This document shows positions 6,688 through 9,135 of a DNA stretch of 9,135 nucleotides, in pieces. The DNA is taken from the NCBI GenBank assembly GCA_026400425.1, contig JAPLPC010000453.1:927-10061 (forward strand), in the 5' to 3' direction. The DNA comes from Hyphomicrobiales bacterium (lineage in GTDB: Bacteria; Pseudomonadota; Alphaproteobacteria; Rhizobiales; Xanthobacteraceae). How positions within the stretch are numbered: the first letter of the stretch is position 1; the number at the start of each line of letters is the position of its first letter. A program made the translations under genes and the position numbers. The notes below the pieces were generated by a model. That model was not told where the DNA came from. It did not search any database and saw nothing but the letters and a program-made list of their open reading frames with translations.

Positions 6688-7194
6688 ATGATCTACGTCT
6701 GCTCCCTCGCCGACCTGCACCCGACCGTTCAAGCGACGGGCGCGAGCCATGTGCTGACCATCATGGCCAATGTCGCGCAAGTGGTTCGGCCGGAGACGGT
6801 GATCGAGACCAATCACTTGCGCGTCCAGGTGGACGATATCACCGAGTCGATGGATGGTTTCGTTGCGCCGAACGCCAGCCATGTGGCGCAGGTCATGGAT
6901 TTCGTGCGCAGCTGGGATCGCGCGTCGCCGATGGTGATCCATTGCTATGCGGGCATCTCGCGCTCCACCGCCAGCGCCTTCACGGCGGCCTGCATGCTGA
7001 ACCCGCATCGCGACGAGAGCGAGATCGCGCGCCGCATCCGGGCCGCATCTCCGATCGCGTCGCCGAACCGGCTGATCGTGTCCCTTGCCGACAAGGCACT
7101 CGGGCGCAATGGGCGCATGATCCGTGCGCTCGACGATATGGGGCCCGGCAACTTGATGGTGGCCGGCCAGTCGTTTCGCGTCGATCTGGAATGA
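6688..7194 (+). CDS. Small protein tyrosine phosphatase-like protein (CX5R)
   Basis: This 168-residue protein carries the P-loop of cysteine-based phosphatases, HCYAGISRST at residues 85-94, with the nucleophile Cys86 and the phosphate-binding Arg92. An acidic pair at Asp49-Asp50 (VDDITES) lies where dual-specificity-like enzymes keep the general acid, so it may be catalytically active. The protein has no signal peptide or membrane segment and is essentially one catalytic domain. The substrate could be phosphotyrosine, an inositol phosphate or a nucleotide; the sequence does not decide. The start has a modest ribosome-binding sequence (GAAAG, 6677-6681). It is the last gene of the run beginning with ygfZ, 33 bases after the HD gene. 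No convincing terminator follows in the 116 bases before the next gene. Confidence 0.85.
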   Translation: MIYVCSLADLHPTVQATGASHVLTIMANVAQVVRPETVIETNHLRVQVDDITESMDGFVAPNASHVAQVMDFVRSWDRASPMVIHCYAGISRSTASAFTAACMLNPHRDESEIARRIRAASPIASPNRLIVSLADKALGRNGRMIRALDDMGPGNLMVAGQSFRVDLE

Positions 7195-7310
7195 TGCGCT
7201 AAAATCCAGAATGAACATCGACGGGCCAGACAGGCACTAACTCCCTGCGGCTTCCCTCGCTACTCCCATTGTGGGACAAACGCGCAGAGAAGACCGGGGG
7301 CTGATGCTGC

Positions 7311-9135
7311 ATGTTCGATTTTGATTTCCTTGCGCTTGTCGCGGCCATCGCTGCTTTCTTGTTTGCCCGCAAGGCGCGCAACGAAGTGAAGATCCTGCGC
7401 GCGCGGCTCGATGCATTCGAGGCAGCACCGCGCACGGCCGACGCGACGGCGGCTAGCAGAATGGCTGCGGCCGAAACTGCGCCGCCGCTCGCGCCGCTGC
7501 AGCCTGCAATCGGCAATGTGCCGCCGCCCAGCACGTCGTCAGCATCTACACCGACACCCACTGCTCCGACGGCTCCAGCCGCTGCGCCGACGCCGCATAT
7601 CACGGCTGCGACCGCGCCACCGAAACCGCCGACGCCTGCCGCCCCGCGTGCCAGCTTCGAGGAGCGGATCGGGACGCGCTGGGTGGTCTGGGTCGGCGGC
7701 CTCACACTGGCCCTCGGCGGCCTCTTCATGGTGCGTTACTCCATCGAGGCCGGCTTGCTCGGCCCGGAAGTGCGCGTGTTGCTCGGCGGCCTGTTCGCGC
7801 TCGCTTTGCTCGCCGTCGGCGAATTCGCGCGCCGCAAGGAGTCGCTGTCCTCCATTGCCCCACTGCCGATCGCCAATATCCCGGCGATCCTCACCGCAGC
7901 CGGCACAGCCGTGGCTTTCGCGACCATCTACGCCGCCTACGCCCTGTATGACTTCCTGGTGCCCGGCACCGCCTTTGTGCTGCTCGGCATCGTCGCCATG
8001 GCGACCATGGCTGCGGCACTTCTGCATGGGCCGGCCTTGGCAGGCCTCGGGCTGGTCGGCGCCTTCGTGACGCCGATGCTGGTGTCGTCGGGCAAGCCGG
8101 ACTACTGGGCGCTGTATATCTATCTCGCCATCGTCACGGCCGCCGCCTTCGCACTGGCGCGGATGCGGATGTGGCGCTGGCTGGTGTTGACCACCATCGC
8201 CTTCACCACCTTCTGGACTCTTCCCGGGCTCGACTCCGGCGCAGCCATGGTGGCGCCGCATGTCTTCCACGTCATCGCTGGTTTCGTGCTGGCCGCGCTG
8301 CTGGTGGTGTGCGGCTTCATGTATGGCCCGCCCGCCGAGCCTGGCCGCATCGAAGGCATTTCGTCGGCCGCCCTCGGCGTCAGCCTGTTCGGGGCGACGC
8401 TGATCGTGCTCGCCGGCTTCCACGCCGATCTCGCCATGATCGCATTCGCGCTGCTGGTCGCAGCCACGCTGTTCGTGGCGTGGTATGCGCAGGCAGCGAC
8501 CGGCGCATTGCCGCTTGCCGCCGGCTTCGTCGCGGTGGTCTTTCTGTCATGGGCGATCCAGGGCAATCTCGACCTGCTGGTGCTGCCCGGCGGACCGCTG
8601 GACGGAATCGGCCTCAGCCCGATCGAAGGCTCCGTGACGCTGCATCTCGTCAGCGCTGCCGTGTTCGCACTCGGCTTCGGCGTCGTCGGTTTCCTCGCGC
8701 AGGGGCGCTCGATCAGTGCAGTCGTTCCCGTGATCTGGGCGGCCTGCGCCACCTTCGTGCCGATCGCTCTGCTGATCGCGCTCTATGCACGCATCGCTCA
8801 TCTCGACCGCTCGATCCCGTTTGCCATCCTCGCCGTGATCATCGCCGCCGGCTTTGCCGCCGCCACCGAACTGCTTAGCAAGCGCGAACAGCGTCCGGGC
8901 CTTGCGATCTCCACCGCCCTGTTCGCCACCGGCACGCTCGGCGCGCTGGCGTTGGCACTGACCTTCGCGCTGGAGAAAGGCTGGCTCACCATCGCGCTGG
9001 CGCTGATGGGCTATGCCCGTTTCGGGTGTCGTATTTCCGGTGGCTCTGTGCGTGTGGATGGCACCGAATTGATCGGCTTGGGCGAAAAGGCCCTTCGCCA
9101 GCTTCGCGGGCGGCGCGTGGCTTATATCGCGCAGA
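7311..9135 (+). CDS. DUF2339 membrane protein, truncated and joined in frame to an ABC ATPase fragment
   Basis: The frame is open from the ATG at 7311 to the window end (608 codons). Residues 1-19 form a hydrophobic anchor, 20-38 a short charged helix, and about 39-113 a Pro/Ala/Thr-rich linker. From residue 116 the sequence begins with FEERIGTRWVVWVGG and continues as a chain of hydrophobic segments typical of DUF2339, a family of multi-pass inner-membrane proteins of unknown function, often around 900 residues long. The DUF2339 part runs to about residue 565 (near 9005); the remaining 42 residues match a peptide-type ABC transporter ATPase instead. The full gene is therefore interrupted here by a rearrangement or misassembly. 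The start is chosen for its hydrophobic N-terminus and GGGGG at 7296-7300, ten bases upstream. It may be transcribed separately from the preceding operon. Confidence 0.85.
   Translation, partial: MFDFDFLALVAAIAAFLFARKARNEVKILRARLDAFEAAPRTADATAASRMAAAETAPPLAPLQPAIGNVPPPSTSSASTPTPTAPTAPAAAPTPHITAATAPPKPPTPAAPRASFEERIGTRWVVWVGGLTLALGGLFMVRYSIEAGLLGPEVRVLLGGLFALALLAVGEFARRKESLSSIAPLPIANIPAILTAAGTAVAFATIYAAYALYDFLVPGTAFVLLGIVAMATMAAALLHGPALAGLGLVGAFVTPMLVSSGKPDYWALYIYLAIVTAAAFALARMRMWRWLVLTTIAFTTFWTLPGLDSGAAMVAPHVFHVIAGFVLAALLVVCGFMYGPPAEPGRIEGISSAALGVSLFGATLIVLAGFHADLAMIAFALLVAATLFVAWYAQAATGALPLAAGFVAVVFLSWAIQGNLDLLVLPGGPLDGIGLSPIEGSVTLHLVSAAVFALGFGVVGFLAQGRSISAVVPVIWAACATFVPIALLIALYARIAHLDRSIPFAILAVIIAAGFAAATELLSKREQRPGLAISTALFATGTLGALALALTFALEKGWLTIALALMGYARFGCRISGGSVRVDGTELIGLGEKALRQLRGRRVAYIAQ
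9009..9135 (+). other. ABC transporter ATPase fragment (oligopeptide type), not DUF2339
   Basis: In the frame of the DUF2339 gene the last 42 codons read GYARFGCRISGGSVRVDG, then a Leu/Glu/Lys stretch, then LRGRRVAYIAQ. This is the pattern of the DppD/OppD/GsiA-type ATPases between Walker A and the Q-loop, ending on the Q-loop glutamine. Walker A (GxxGxGKS/T) is absent; the preceding residues are DUF2339 membrane sequence. Codon use changes at the join: the four leucines here are TTG or CTT, while upstream leucines are almost all CTG or CTC, and CGT, TCT, GGT and TGT appear. The segment is a partial domain cut by the window end and cannot work as an ATPase. Confidence 0.75.

Noticed and set aside
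5983..7218. Open frame of 411 codons on the - strand opposite the HD and phosphatase genes
   Set aside because: It spans two well-supported + strand genes and their junction, and the protein has shadow-type Arg/His/Gly composition.
7264..7276. Small hairpin TCCCA-TTG-TGGGA after the phosphatase gene as a terminator
   Set aside because: The stem is only five base pairs, has no T-run, and lies 70 bases after the stop; this is likely by chance.
7311..7640. Pro/Ala/Thr-rich stretch in the DUF2339 gene as a tandem repeat or mobile element
   Set aside because: It is a low-complexity linker without a regular repeat unit, and such linkers are usual between the N-terminal anchor and the membrane core in this family.
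7539..8423. Open frame of 294 codons on the - strand opposite DUF2339
   Set aside because: Highly charged, low-complexity Gly/His/Glu/Arg protein, which is the mirror of a hydrophobic membrane gene.

Overview
The window looks like chromosomal DNA of an alphaproteobacterium, most likely a member of the Bradyrhizobium/Rhodopseudomonas/Afipia group (Nitrobacteraceae). This rests on the GC-rich base composition, strong third-position G/C preference, the protein sequences, and an intergenic inverted repeat (2981-3064) of a kind I remember from these genomes. No database search was possible, so the genus is an inference.

Left block (1-2478, + strand): the 3' end of an MFS transporter of the metabolite:H+ symporter type, a soluble sulfite-oxidase-like molybdopterin oxidoreductase, and a fused alpha/beta hydrolase-OsmC protein. 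Spacing is 27 and 37 bases and good Shine-Dalgarno sequences precede the second and third genes, so they may be co-transcribed. A GC-rich hairpin (2512-2537) follows. The 228-base gap up to 2706 holds a near-match to a CtrA box and three GANTC (CcrM methylation) sites, ahead of a small unrecognised gene (2707-2973, 88 aa).

Middle: the small gene converges on a dihydroorotase-family gene (3072-4406, - strand). The large inverted repeat fills the space between their 3' ends. The dihydroorotase has Gln where the first His of the metal-binding HxH motif is expected.

Right block (4536-7194, + strand): a compact four-gene run of YgfZ-type folate-binding protein, 3-methyladenine DNA glycosylase I (tag), HD-domain phosphohydrolase and a small CX5R tyrosine-phosphatase-like protein. 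The first two junctions are stop/start overlaps (ATGA, TGATG). Together they suggest housekeeping and damage control: Fe-S enzyme maintenance, alkylation repair and nucleotide or phosphate hydrolysis.

Far right: a DUF2339 multi-pass membrane protein begins at 7311 and stays open to the window end. Its last ~42 codons (from about 9009) are not DUF2339-like. They read, in the same frame, as the segment of a peptide-type ABC transporter ATPase between Walker A and the Q-loop, with visibly different codon use. I regard this as a chimeric join, most likely an assembly artefact or a rearrangement breakpoint. It is the most unusual thing in the window. I found no CRISPR array, tRNA, rRNA, transposase or defence system.
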